In this document: piece by piece, positions 1 to 8,087 of the stretch
How positions within the stretch are numbered: position 1 is the stretch's first letter
Layout of the letters: each line of letters opens with the position of its first letter
NCBI GenBank assembly: GCA_024277195.1
Contig: JAJRVS010000177.1
Span: 1 to 32,250, forward strand
DNA length: 32,250 nucleotides
Reading direction: 5' to 3'
Origin: Verrucomicrobiota bacterium
Lineage (GTDB): Bacteria > Verrucomicrobiota > Verrucomicrobiia > Verrucomicrobiales > DEV007
Notes under the pieces: model-generated
Database searches by the model: none
What the model was told of the DNA's origin: nothing
What the model saw: only the letters and a program-made list of their open reading frames with translations
Position numbers and translations under genes: made by a program

Positions 1-2
1 CT

Positions 3-986
3 ATTGTGATCGGTGGCACTTCGGCCGAGACGACGATGAAAACGGTGAAGCTGGCTTCGACCAAGTATTACGATGAGTTGCCGACGGAAGGCAATGAACA
101 TGGTCAGGCTTTCCGCGATAAGGAGCTGGAACAAAAGCTGCTCGATTACACTCGCTGCATGGGATACGGGGCGCAGTTTGGAGGTAAGTATTTTGCTTTG
201 GACGTGCGGGTGATTCGTCTACCTCGTCATGGGGCTTCTTGTCCGGTGGGGATCGGGGTTTCTTGTTCTGCTGACCGCAATGTGAAAGCCCGTATCGATA
301 AAGAGGGCGTGTGGTTGGAGCAACTGGAGCAGAATCCAGGTAGGTTCGTTCCTGATGATGCGGAGTTGAGTAAACCTAAGGGAGTGGTGAAGGTCGATCT
401 GAATCGTCCGATGGCGGATATCCTTGCTGAGCTGAGTGAGTATCCGGTGACCACGCCGCTGGCGCTTTCGGGAACCATCGTGGTGGCTCGTGATATCGCT
501 CATGCTAAGCTGCAAGAGCGTATTGATCGCGGTGAAGGCTTGCCGGATTATATAAAAAATCATCCGGTGTATTATGCTGGGCCGGCGAAGACTCCTGCGG
601 GGAAACCTTCGGGTTCATTTGGTCCCACCACGGCGGGGCGGATGGATTCTTATGTCGCTCCCTTTCAGGCGGAAGGCGGTTCGCTGATCATGTTGGCGAA
701 GGGTAATCGTTCGCAACAGGTGACGGATGCTTGTCAGAAATACGGTGGGTTCTATCTCGGTTCGATTGGTGGGCCGGCGGCTTTGTTGGCTGAGTATAAT
801 ATCAAGAAAGTGGAGGTGCTCGAATACCCAGAGTTGGGGATGGAGGCGGTGTGGAAAATCGAGGTCGAAGATTTCCCTGCTTATATTTTGGTGGATGATA
901 AAGGCAATGACTTTTTTGCCGGTATCCGTGAGACTTGTTCGAAGTGCGCGGTGCAGGCTTTTGAAAATGCGAAGGGGAGAAGTTAG
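3..986 (+). CDS. fumA: Fumarate hydratase class I (C-terminal part, cut by window edge)
   Basis: Class I iron-sulfur fumarases interconvert fumarate and malate in the citric acid cycle in the cytoplasm. The reading frame is open from the first bases, so the gene begins outside the window and only about 327 residues are present. The sequence closely follows the FumA/FumB family: the Cys-containing stretch [18 protein letters not shown], then [59 protein letters not shown] and a C-terminal [17 protein letters not shown] block with VDDKGNDFF. The last two form the Fumerase_C beta domain. The frame ends at a TAG and is followed by a repeat-rich spacer. It could also be called fumB; the family call is secure but the paralogue is not. 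Confidence 0.93.
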   Translation: MVIGGTSAETTMKTVKLASTKYYDELPTEGNEHGQAFRDKELEQKLLDYTRCMGYGAQFGGKYFALDVRVIRLPRHGASCPVGIGVSCSADRNVKARIDKEGVWLEQLEQNPGRFVPDDAELSKPKGVVKVDLNRPMADILAELSEYPVTTPLALSGTIVVARDIAHAKLQERIDRGEGLPDYIKNHPVYYAGPAKTPAGKPSGSFGPTTAGRMDSYVAPFQAEGGSLIMLAKGNRSQQVTDACQKYGGFYLGSIGGPAALLAEYNIKKVEVLEYPELGMEAVWKIEVEDFPAYILVDDKGNDFFAGIRETCSKCAVQAFENAKGRS

Positions 987-1011
987 CGGTGCATGCGGTA
1001 AGAAATGTAAC

Positions 1012-1206
1012 CACTGATGACACTGATTAGCACTGATAAGAAGGAGGAATTTACATGGATGAAGAGGATGGGCAGGATGAAGAAGGGGGGATCGAGAGGT
1101 AGGAGGGGTAACCGCAGATGTCGCAACCGGAGTGAAGCGGTGATAGTCGGAGGAAGTTGCCCGAAGGTAAATGGTATTATTCCCTCTCGTCACTGATTGA
1201 TTAGCA
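1012..1206. repeat. Degenerate short tandem repeats between genes
   Basis: Three near-identical 9-10 base units beginning CACTGAT lie head to tail at 1012-1040. Three 9-base units of the form GGATGAAGA / GGATGGGCA follow at 1057-1083. A further related CACTGATTGATTAGCA stretch is at 1192-1206. This is the whole 233-bp space between the fumarase and vapC-like stops. From memory, similar CAGAT/CACTGAT and GGAT-rich degenerate repeats are common between genes in Verrucomicrobiota and other large environmental genomes. I see no gene here. Confidence 0.55.
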
Positions 1207-1220
1207 GGTTCTTGTTGGGA

Positions 1221-1655
1221 TCATTTGTAGTTGATGATTTCAAAAACTCCCAAAACTTTATAGTCACGACCGTTGTTAGTGATGATTTTCGTGACCTTTG
1301 CATTGCGGAAGGTGGCAGCTAAAAGGGTGTCCAGTAGCCGTTTGCGTCCGAGTTGATGCTGTCGCAACCACGCGAAAAAATCTGTGACCCCGTGGCCGTC
1401 AGGAAAAATACGTATAACCTCCTTTGAGTGCCACCACAACTCGGAGCGTGTGATCGCGTCGGTCATCGCCAAGGGGGCGGGCATTCTACGGGCATCCGTA
1501 ACGATGTGGATAAACTCCGCAAGCGTCTGTGGAGTCAGAGCGAAGTTGTGATCCTCGGCGAGCAATGTTTGCAACAGGGCATCTGCCTGCTTGTGGAAAG
1601 GGTGATCTACGATTTCAATCGCCACAAGGAAGTCTGTATCAATTCCGTAAGTCAT
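1221..1655 (-). CDS. PIN-domain toxin, VapC-like
   Basis: A 144-residue PIN-domain protein, the expected size for VapC toxins, which are Mg-dependent ribonucleases that usually cut tRNA or rRNA. Visible acidic residues fit the PIN active site: D6 in the opening YGIDTDFLV, E48 in TLAEFIHIV, D109 in RLLDTLLAAT, and D131 in TNNGRDYKVLG. The gene starts three bases after the stop of the ribbon-helix-helix antitoxin gene, the standard antitoxin-first order, so the two are almost surely co-transcribed. The usual Asn after the first DT motif is Asp here (DTD), a mild variation. Function is inferred from family and pairing. Confidence 0.85.
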   Translation of the reverse strand: MTYGIDTDFLVAIEIVDHPFHKQADALLQTLLAEDHNFALTPQTLAEFIHIVTDARRMPAPLAMTDAITRSELWWHSKEVIRIFPDGHGVTDFFAWLRQHQLGRKRLLDTLLAATFRNAKVTKIITNNGRDYKVLGVFEIINYK

Positions 1656-1658
1656 GGT

Positions 1659-1898
1659 TCAATCAGTATCGGACAACATTTCACCAAGCAGATCGTCATC
1701 GGCAGTGATGGCTTCAATCGGTCCACCAACAGAGGTGGGTTTGCGATTATGGAGACTGGTTTGACGCTGTATGTGCTGTTGACGATATTCTTCCATCGCT
1801 TCGCGGATTAACTCGGAAGTTTTGCGATCCCGTTTCAATGCATAGGATTGAAATTCCTCGTATACTGGGGTAGATACATTGACTGTAATGGTCTTCAT
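1659..1898 (-). CDS. Ribbon-helix-helix antitoxin, VapB/CopG-like
   Basis: A 79-residue protein. The N-terminus MKTITVNVSTPVYEEFQSYA followed by KRDRKTSELIREAMEEY is a typical ribbon-helix-helix DNA-binding fold (one beta strand, then two helices). The acidic C-terminus (ADDDLLGEMLSDTD) would wrap and block the toxin. It should bind its own promoter as a dimer and neutralise the PIN toxin encoded immediately downstream. No clear Shine-Dalgarno precedes the ATG. A 22-bp near-perfect palindrome overlaps the start codon and is the likely operator. Confidence 0.82.
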   Translation of the reverse strand: MKTITVNVSTPVYEEFQSYALKRDRKTSELIREAMEEYRQQHIQRQTSLHNRKPTSVGGPIEAITADDDLLGEMLSDTD

Positions 1899-1917
1899 GC
1901 ATTAAATTTAATGTATG
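1896..1917. promoter_or_regulatory. Palindrome over the antitoxin start codon, probable operator
   Basis: The perfect 14-base palindrome CATTAAATTTAATG sits at 1900-1913. It extends outward to 22 bases (1896-1917) with only one mismatched pair. It overlaps the antitoxin ATG (1898-1896 on the minus strand). Ribbon-helix-helix antitoxins typically repress their own operon through such palindromes. The operator role is inferred from position and symmetry. Confidence 0.55.
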
Positions 1918-2149
1918 CTAAGGCTTACTGCAAGAGTGAATCTATGTATCACCGAGAAACAAAGTCATGGGCGTTTGCCAGAGGGTGTGCCGGAAGTTGG
2001 CTTGGTTTGATGGATTCGATCATTTTCTAGGTGATCTAGCAGGTGATTTAATTTAAACTTGTGACATTGTTATCGATTGAGAGTAGCCAGTTACGGAGCA
2101 TTGGGAGGTGAGAGTTATTTGCTTTCATGATTCAAATAGGAACAAAAAA

Positions 2150-5100
2150 ATGAGCAGGCGCATACAGGGGGAAACTATCGGTCAAAATGAATCTCGGTGC
2201 AGCCGTCTCCGAGGTCTAATAGACCGCTACCCTGAAGATTCTGGTATTTTGAAAGAACTGATTCAGAATGCAGACGATGGTCAGGCAAAAGAGATCAAGA
2301 TCATTCTCGATAGCTTCTCATATAAACCATCGTCCGGCCCTGCAGAATCATTAGGGCAAATCTGTGGGCCTGCAGTAATCGCCTGGAACGACAAACCCTT
2401 TGAAGAGCGAGATTTCGAAAATCTTTCAAGACTTGCTAATAGTTCTAAAATTGAAGACGCCTTTAAAACAGGCAGGTTTGGTCTTGGTTTCAATTCGGTT
2501 TATAACATCACAGATTATCCGGTTTTGCTATCAGGAACTAGATTGTGGTGCCTCGACCCTTGTGAAACGCTTTTAAAAAATCGAGAAGGTGGTGAACGTT
2601 GGGAACTGGAGGATTTGATTGAAAAACAAGCAGATGGATTTTTGAATTTATTCGAATCCGTTGGTTACTCTGGAGGTGATTCCGAATTTCCCTTCACAGC
2701 TTTCAGATTGCCCCTTAGAACGAAGGAGCATGCTGAGACTAATAAAGATCCTGAGCGCGCGGGCAATTCTCTCATATCATCTAAAACTTTTGGAGAAGAA
2801 GATTTCGACAGCCTTGTCGCAGGGCTTTCAGCAATTGCCCATGAGCTTTTACTTTTCCTGAAAAATATTGAGTCAATTACCTGTTCTCAGAGAGGTTCTG
2901 ACGGAAAAATTAAGCATCTTCTTGAAATCCGAATCAAGAATCCGGAAGTAGTTCGAGCTGGGCGAGAAGCCTTAAATACAAAACTGCGCGATGGTTTGGA
3001 AGTATCTATCGAAGCTTGCAAAAAATCGAGTGGGCACAAAGTCGAGACTTCATTCCAAGCCCAGATTGAGGTTATTACAAATGGGAATTGTAAAGAATTT
3101 TCATCATGGCAGATTGTTTCAGGTCTTTACGCTGGAGAAGGAAACATACTGATAGAAGCGTCTCAACGAATTCATAGACTTGGGGAAAGAGGGCTGCCAC
3201 ATGCGGGCGTTGCCGTCTGTCTTGAAAAGGACGGTGAATTATTACCAAAAATAGATAGCAAGTTATTTTGCTATCTGCCAGTGGCGGGAAGTGAATACTC
3301 AGATAATTTTCCTGTGCATATTCATGGAGCATTCAGCTTGGATGATTCTCGAACTACATTGAGTGGACACCGTGACGATGAACATGGAAAAGGGGCTGCG
3401 CTCGCAGAGTGGAATGACTTGTTGCTTGAGCATGGAGTGGCTCAAGCCTATGCAAGCGCGGTTCATAAAATTATCACGTCGTCCGAAAAAAATGAAGACC
3501 AGTTTGAGCTGGCAAGTTCAATATTTCGTATATTTCCTTCCTTAGAAAAAGAGTGGGGGGCTCACCATCGGATTCTGGCAATAGCCGCGCTTCAAACGCT
3601 GGCGGGAACTCCTATTTTTCTTGATGCGACACAACAATGGAAGAAGCTTGATGATTTACTTGAGCCTCCGACTGACTCTGATTTGAGGGAGAGCCTTATT
3701 AAAGAGGCCTTCCCAATTCCGAACCCGCAGTTGCCTTCACGGATTGTAAAAGACTTTAAAAAAGCAGATATCAATCATCCTCTGTTATCGAGTAATGACA
3801 TCTTGCAGCACTTCAAACTGGAGATGGATGGTGCATGGTTTCTTGCCGAGGTGCCTTTCCCCGGACTTCGCACTGAAGCTGAAGTTAAGGCGGTGACACG
3901 ATTTCTAGTGAAGGAGCAAGAGTTTGACTGGTCTCATTTACCACTAGCCCTATGTTGCGATGAAAAACTGCGGACATTCCCTGAGGAGAGTGGCGCCCCG
4001 CTTTTTATTGGATCTGAGAGGCAGAGAGATGTGTATCGTGAATTTCCTAAATGGTTCTTAACTCCAGACTTTGTAGAGGCATGTGGGTTATCAAGGCTTT
4101 CCTCAAAGTGCTTTCATTCGATGGGAATTGAAGATTTTCTTGGGGGACTTGGACGGATAATCTCTTGTCCTAATTCGGAAACCGCTAATTGGGACCCCAA
4201 AGCGGAAAGTCCTCCTAATGCAGTTTGGCTTGTGACGGTGTTGGAGGAGATCAATAGCTATGATAATGAAAAAAAAGAGTTTGAAGCGACTTTAAAGAAA
4301 GCTGCAATTATACCTGGTGATGACGGGTGTTTGCATTTTCCTGGTCCGTTCTCAAGCCCTCTTCAGGTAAACCCAGCTGAGGCTAAACTTAGCGAGATAT
4401 TCGAGCAGCTGGACATTCGCTATTGGGTCCTGATTACTAATGATCCATTGACGAAACCTCTAAAAGTTTTCCGAGATAAATACGAGTATATCTACCCCCT
4501 TACCCCAGCTGATTTATTGGATAGCTTGGGTGAGAAAAAAGATAGTTTGCTATCGTCAGTAGAAAACTGGCAGACGAAAGATGTTGTGAATCGGTTGTTA
4601 GGTTTCCTGAGTGAAGGAATAGAAAATGAGAGCTTCACTGAAGCGCGTATTAAAATCCTCCAAGGCCTCCCACTTTTTCTAGATGCATCAGGAAAATTTG
4701 GACCAATCGATGAGAATACTTATTTAACGGGATCTTTTGATATCCCTAAAGTATCTATGCCAGCTCGCCTGCTTTCCGGCGAAGATCACATTGGACTCTT
4801 AAAGAAGTTAGGGGTAACAGAGCTCACTAGGCGCAAATTGCTCGAAAAATGTGTGGTCCCATTTTTCGAAGGTTTTTCAGATTCTGCGCTTGTAGGTGTG
4901 ATGGAATGGGTGCGTTATGAGTGGAGTCGCCTTGTTGATGACTATGGAAATGAATCGGATCTTAAGGGCGTGTTCAAATTAGCGAAATGCATTATATCCG
5001 AGGATGGTAAGCGACGGTCACCTCAGAAGCTTTATCACCCTGAAGTGAGAGAGGTAGTGGAAAAAGTTCTCGGCAAAAACGCCCACTTCCCAAACACTTT

Positions 5101-7870
5101 AGCTTACGCTGAAAAGAAAGAGTGGAACAAACTTTTCACGAACCTTGACTTGGCGATGTTGCCTTTGGCTCAAGATCTCGTCAACTTTATTGAAAATACG
5201 ATCGAGCAAATTGAGGTAGATGGAGATATCAATGCTGAGCAAGAGTCATCATTGTTTGCAGTGCTAAAAAGTATTCAGGAAAAATGGGAAAAACTTGAAG
5301 ATAAAGATGTGATTATGCGGTCTGGTCAAGACTGCAAATTTCACGAGTTTTTATCAGATGTTAGATGGATCGTGCCAGCTAGAGTTGAGGGCGATGAGAG
5401 CAAATACTTGTCTTGGATCGATCCAGAAAAACGATTATACCAACCTCGTGAACTCCTGCATATCAAGCAGGCTTTTCGTGCCGCGTCGATTCGTTGTTTT
5501 TTGCCTAGGGGAATCAATAGGTTCTCTTCCCCTGCTCAGAAAAAACTAGGAATGGAACGTATCCCTAGCCCACAGAATATTTGTGCTCACTTACAAAAAG
5601 TTGTCGCTCACCTTGGTGAAGGCCCTTTTGAGGAAGATCAGATTGAAAATATTAAAGAAAATCTAGGTGCAATTTATCGAGGGCTTGGAGAGCACTACAA
5701 AATAACGAATGGTAATGAAGACGAACGGGAGCATCTTGAATCAACCTGCAAAACCTTGCGCAATACCCCCTGTATTTTTGTTACTTCTGAAAAACGCTTT
5801 CGCTGCCCTCGTGATGTATATCGCAGTGAATCAGCCAAACTCAGCCCTTTAAAGTCGGTCTATTTCACTAAAGATGAGCAGGTAGAGGTTGGTTTAAAAC
5901 TTCTCGGTCGCTTAGAAAAACCCACAATCACCGATTTAGCAGAAAGCCTTGTCGATCTCTCAGAAAATCAGGAAGAGCCCATTAATGAGGAATTACTTCT
6001 CGCTACGGTAGCTAGCCTCAAAGAGATACGCAGGCTGGTTGATGAGAAAGAAGAACGACCGGACACTGATATTGATATCAGAGTTCCAAATGCTAGTGGG
6101 TTTCTGGTTAAACACAACGAAGTGTTTTTCGATAATGACCCTGTATTGTCGAGACAACTTAAACCAAGTTTAGATCAAGTTCTTTACAATCAAGCTCCCT
6201 TTCACATTCATGATATTTACAAAACAGTAAGATTGTCAGAAGCAAAAGCAAAGCCTACCGGAACATTGCCAAACTCGGCTCATTCTGAATTTACCCAAAA
6301 ATGCAGCAATCTTGAAAAGGTAATTCGCAATTTATTTTTTTCTGAGGGTATATGCCGGATTTTTAAGAATGAAGGGAGGGAACCTCAATTAGCAGATTTC
6401 AGATGGCTTCAAAAGGTAACCGTGGAACCCTACGAATCGCTATATTGCAATTTTACTATTGAATTAGGAAGTGGATCGTTAGATCTGGGGGATGCAGTCG
6501 TCGATGTCGCATACGACAAGAGTAAAGGGGGTGGAGGGGCTTTCTTAGTTAGCGAGGCCTCCGGATCATTGCTGTATGAGCAATTTGCTCAAGAGTTAGC
6601 AAGAACTCTAGATAATCCATTGAAAGATAAGGTTCCACTAGTCGCTATTCTTGGAATTGATCCTAGTGAAATACATGACATCCTAGATCGTCTAAGCATC
6701 AGCTCTCTAGGAGAACCCATGGATAATGACGATGAGGAAACAATCGAGCCGGTAGCTGACTCATTGCCAGAAGAAGAGGAAATGGATGGGATTGAGTCGT
6801 CTGAAGGTGATCAAGAAAAAAAATCCTCTCATGAAAAATCGGAAGGTGGAGAAGGTGGAGAAGGTGGAGAAGGTGGAGATATAGACAAGGGCAAAACAGC
6901 AGTTAATAAGAAGGGTGACGGCAGAACGCCAGGAAATGTTGAAACCAGCAGTGGGCACGTCTCAGGTTCAAACGTCAATGGAGAAAAGGAGCAGCAAACG
7001 AAGCAAGGTGCTGGAGAGGCCTCATCTGATAGTGAAGAAGGAAATTGCGATAATAACAATGAGAATAGCTCACAAGAAGAAGAACTCCATGGTAAGCGTA
7101 AGCGCATGCTCAAAGGCGTGAGGGATAAAGATAACAAAAACAAAAAAACTAACGATAAACGAAAATCGGATTCAAAAAATGGTCAAAAAGACCTTTTGAT
7201 TTCTCGACCTCAAACTCCCAAGCAAACTAAGGAATCAAAGCAGAAAAATGAGACAAGTGATGAGGGAGGACGTCTTAGTCATTTGATTGGAGACGCTGCA
7301 GTTGGTTGGGTGCTTCAATACGAACGACGGGAAGGTCGGAAACCTACTAATATGGCTCAGGGAAACCCTGGCTATGATATTGAATCATGCAAAGGTCAAG
7401 TTGTTGAGCGATTTATAGAGGTGAAGGGAATTAATTGTGAGTGGGGTAGGAACGGAGTCTCTCTATCAGATTTGCAATTTTTTAAATTTCAAGGTCTGGT
7501 TGATGAGGGTAATCCTGAAGGTGCCAAAATAGGAGATAAATTCTGGCTCTACGTGGTCGAGAATGCGCTAGAACCTGAAAAGGTCAAAATCCACATGATA
7601 CAGAATCCATCAGCCAGAACTACTCAGTTTCGGTTTGATCATGGATGGAAGGAGGCCGGTGAAGAGGCAAGTGAGTTTAACGCGCTAACCCCGAGAACGG
7701 GCTTAATCATTTATATTGATGATGACAAAGGAGGTCAAGACGAAGGGGTTATTCAATCTGTAGATCCCAGCGGCGACACGACTTATCTTGATGTTTCTTT
7801 CGAAGGACGACCAGGTGCTTCTGTTGTTTACGATTCCACGTATATGCATTTGGAAGTGGTCGAGGAATGA
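2150..7870 (+). CDS. Giant sacsin-like GHKL ATPase fused to DUF3883/PD-(D/E)XK nuclease-like domain
   Basis: A protein of about 1906 residues, much larger than its neighbours. Residues about 15-125 match the sacsin/NOV type of GHKL (Hsp90-like) ATPase: the N-box helix ILKELIQNADDG (E36, N40, D43), the AWNDKPF strand, and the glycine-rich lid GRFGLGFNSVYNITD (from about residue 108). Residues about 365-405 (LFCYLPV, then FPVHIHGAFSLDDSRTTLSG) match the second half of a sacsin repeat. A long middle part is unrecognised. Residues about 1540-1715 form a charged, Gly/Glu/Lys/Ser-rich linker. The C-terminus resembles DUF3883, with GYDIE (D1743) and FIEVKG (E1757, K1759) forming a PD-(D/E)XK signature. 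The ATG at 2150 has AGGA eight bases upstream; an in-frame GTG at 2108 is the alternative. The gene is visibly more AT-rich than its surroundings. A defence role is inferred. Confidence 0.85.
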   Translation: MSRRIQGETIGQNESRCSRLRGLIDRYPEDSGILKELIQNADDGQAKEIKIILDSFSYKPSSGPAESLGQICGPAVIAWNDKPFEERDFENLSRLANSSKIEDAFKTGRFGLGFNSVYNITDYPVLLSGTRLWCLDPCETLLKNREGGERWELEDLIEKQADGFLNLFESVGYSGGDSEFPFTAFRLPLRTKEHAETNKDPERAGNSLISSKTFGEEDFDSLVAGLSAIAHELLLFLKNIESITCSQRGSDGKIKHLLEIRIKNPEVVRAGREALNTKLRDGLEVSIEACKKSSGHKVETSFQAQIEVITNGNCKEFSSWQIVSGLYAGEGNILIEASQRIHRLGERGLPHAGVAVCLEKDGELLPKIDSKLFCYLPVAGSEYSDNFPVHIHGAFSLDDSRTTLSGHRDDEHGKGAALAEWNDLLLEHGVAQAYASAVHKIITSSEKNEDQFELASSIFRIFPSLEKEWGAHHRILAIAALQTLAGTPIFLDATQQWKKLDDLLEPPTDSDLRESLIKEAFPIPNPQLPSRIVKDFKKADINHPLLSSNDILQHFKLEMDGAWFLAEVPFPGLRTEAEVKAVTRFLVKEQEFDWSHLPLALCCDEKLRTFPEESGAPLFIGSERQRDVYREFPKWFLTPDFVEACGLSRLSSKCFHSMGIEDFLGGLGRIISCPNSETANWDPKAESPPNAVWLVTVLEEINSYDNEKKEFEATLKKAAIIPGDDGCLHFPGPFSSPLQVNPAEAKLSEIFEQLDIRYWVLITNDPLTKPLKVFRDKYEYIYPLTPADLLDSLGEKKDSLLSSVENWQTKDVVNRLLGFLSEGIENESFTEARIKILQGLPLFLDASGKFGPIDENTYLTGSFDIPKVSMPARLLSGEDHIGLLKKLGVTELTRRKLLEKCVVPFFEGFSDSALVGVMEWVRYEWSRLVDDYGNESDLKGVFKLAKCIISEDGKRRSPQKLYHPEVREVVEKVLGKNAHFPNTLAYAEKKEWNKLFTNLDLAMLPLAQDLVNFIENTIEQIEVDGDINAEQESSLFAVLKSIQEKWEKLEDKDVIMRSGQDCKFHEFLSDVRWIVPARVEGDESKYLSWIDPEKRLYQPRELLHIKQAFRAASIRCFLPRGINRFSSPAQKKLGMERIPSPQNICAHLQKVVAHLGEGPFEEDQIENIKENLGAIYRGLGEHYKITNGNEDEREHLESTCKTLRNTPCIFVTSEKRFRCPRDVYRSESAKLSPLKSVYFTKDEQVEVGLKLLGRLEKPTITDLAESLVDLSENQEEPINEELLLATVASLKEIRRLVDEKEERPDTDIDIRVPNASGFLVKHNEVFFDNDPVLSRQLKPSLDQVLYNQAPFHIHDIYKTVRLSEAKAKPTGTLPNSAHSEFTQKCSNLEKVIRNLFFSEGICRIFKNEGREPQLADFRWLQKVTVEPYESLYCNFTIELGSGSLDLGDAVVDVAYDKSKGGGGAFLVSEASGSLLYEQFAQELARTLDNPLKDKVPLVAILGIDPSEIHDILDRLSISSLGEPMDNDDEETIEPVADSLPEEEEMDGIESSEGDQEKKSSHEKSEGGEGGEGGEGGDIDKGKTAVNKKGDGRTPGNVETSSGHVSGSNVNGEKEQQTKQGAGEASSDSEEGNCDNNNENSSQEEELHGKRKRMLKGVRDKDNKNKKTNDKRKSDSKNGQKDLLISRPQTPKQTKESKQKNETSDEGGRLSHLIGDAAVGWVLQYERREGRKPTNMAQGNPGYDIESCKGQVVERFIEVKGINCEWGRNGVSLSDLQFFKFQGLVDEGNPEGAKIGDKFWLYVVENALEPEKVKIHMIQNPSARTTQFRFDHGWKEAGEEASEFNALTPRTGLIIYIDDDKGGQDEGVIQSVDPSGDTTYLDVSFEGRPGASVVYDSTYMHLEVVEE
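6845..6880 (+). repeat. Four tandem 9-bp units inside the linker of the giant ATPase gene
   Basis: Three exact copies of GGTGGAGAA and a fourth ending in T encode Gly-Gly-Glu repeats at about residues 1566-1577. The unit length is a multiple of three, so copy-number change would alter linker length without breaking the frame. Confidence 0.9.
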
Positions 7871-8087
7871 ATGGCGCGGTTGTCGTGATTCGATGAAGTA
7901 TGAGGTTTTTGGAAGTTTGCTATAGTAGAGGATGCTGTTGATTTACTTAGGGCGAATTTCCAGCGCGAATCAAGCTTGTTGAAAGATTGGTGGTGCAGTA
8001 CGGGAGTTCAAGTTCTTAATTGATCCAAATCTGCAAATGGACAGGTGCTTTCACTGAAATGGGCAAAGAGCAAAGAGTGGGAGCATA
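7871..8087. other. Spacer between convergent genes, holding one copy of a dispersed repeat
   Basis: No gene is supported here. Bases 7972-7995 contain AAGCTTG followed by the 17-base string TTGAAAGATTGGTGGTG. The same string recurs exactly at 23335-23351, also just after AAGCTTG. No clear terminator hairpin was seen between the two convergent genes. Confidence 0.5.

Noticed and set aside
1012-1083. Possible CRISPR array
   Set aside because: Units are 9-10 bases with no spacers, and no cas gene is present.
1055-1102. 15-residue ORF (MDEEDGQDEEGGIER) after a perfect AAGGAGG
   Set aside because: It lies wholly inside the degenerate GGAT repeat; the ribosome site and acidic codons follow from the repeat unit.
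615-1193. 192-codon minus-strand frame
   Set aside because: Overlaps the well-conserved fumarase frame and then the repeat region; composition is not protein-like.
1848-2030. 60-codon plus-strand frame between vapB and the giant gene
   Set aside because: Overlaps the antitoxin gene and its operator; no ribosome site or recognisable content.
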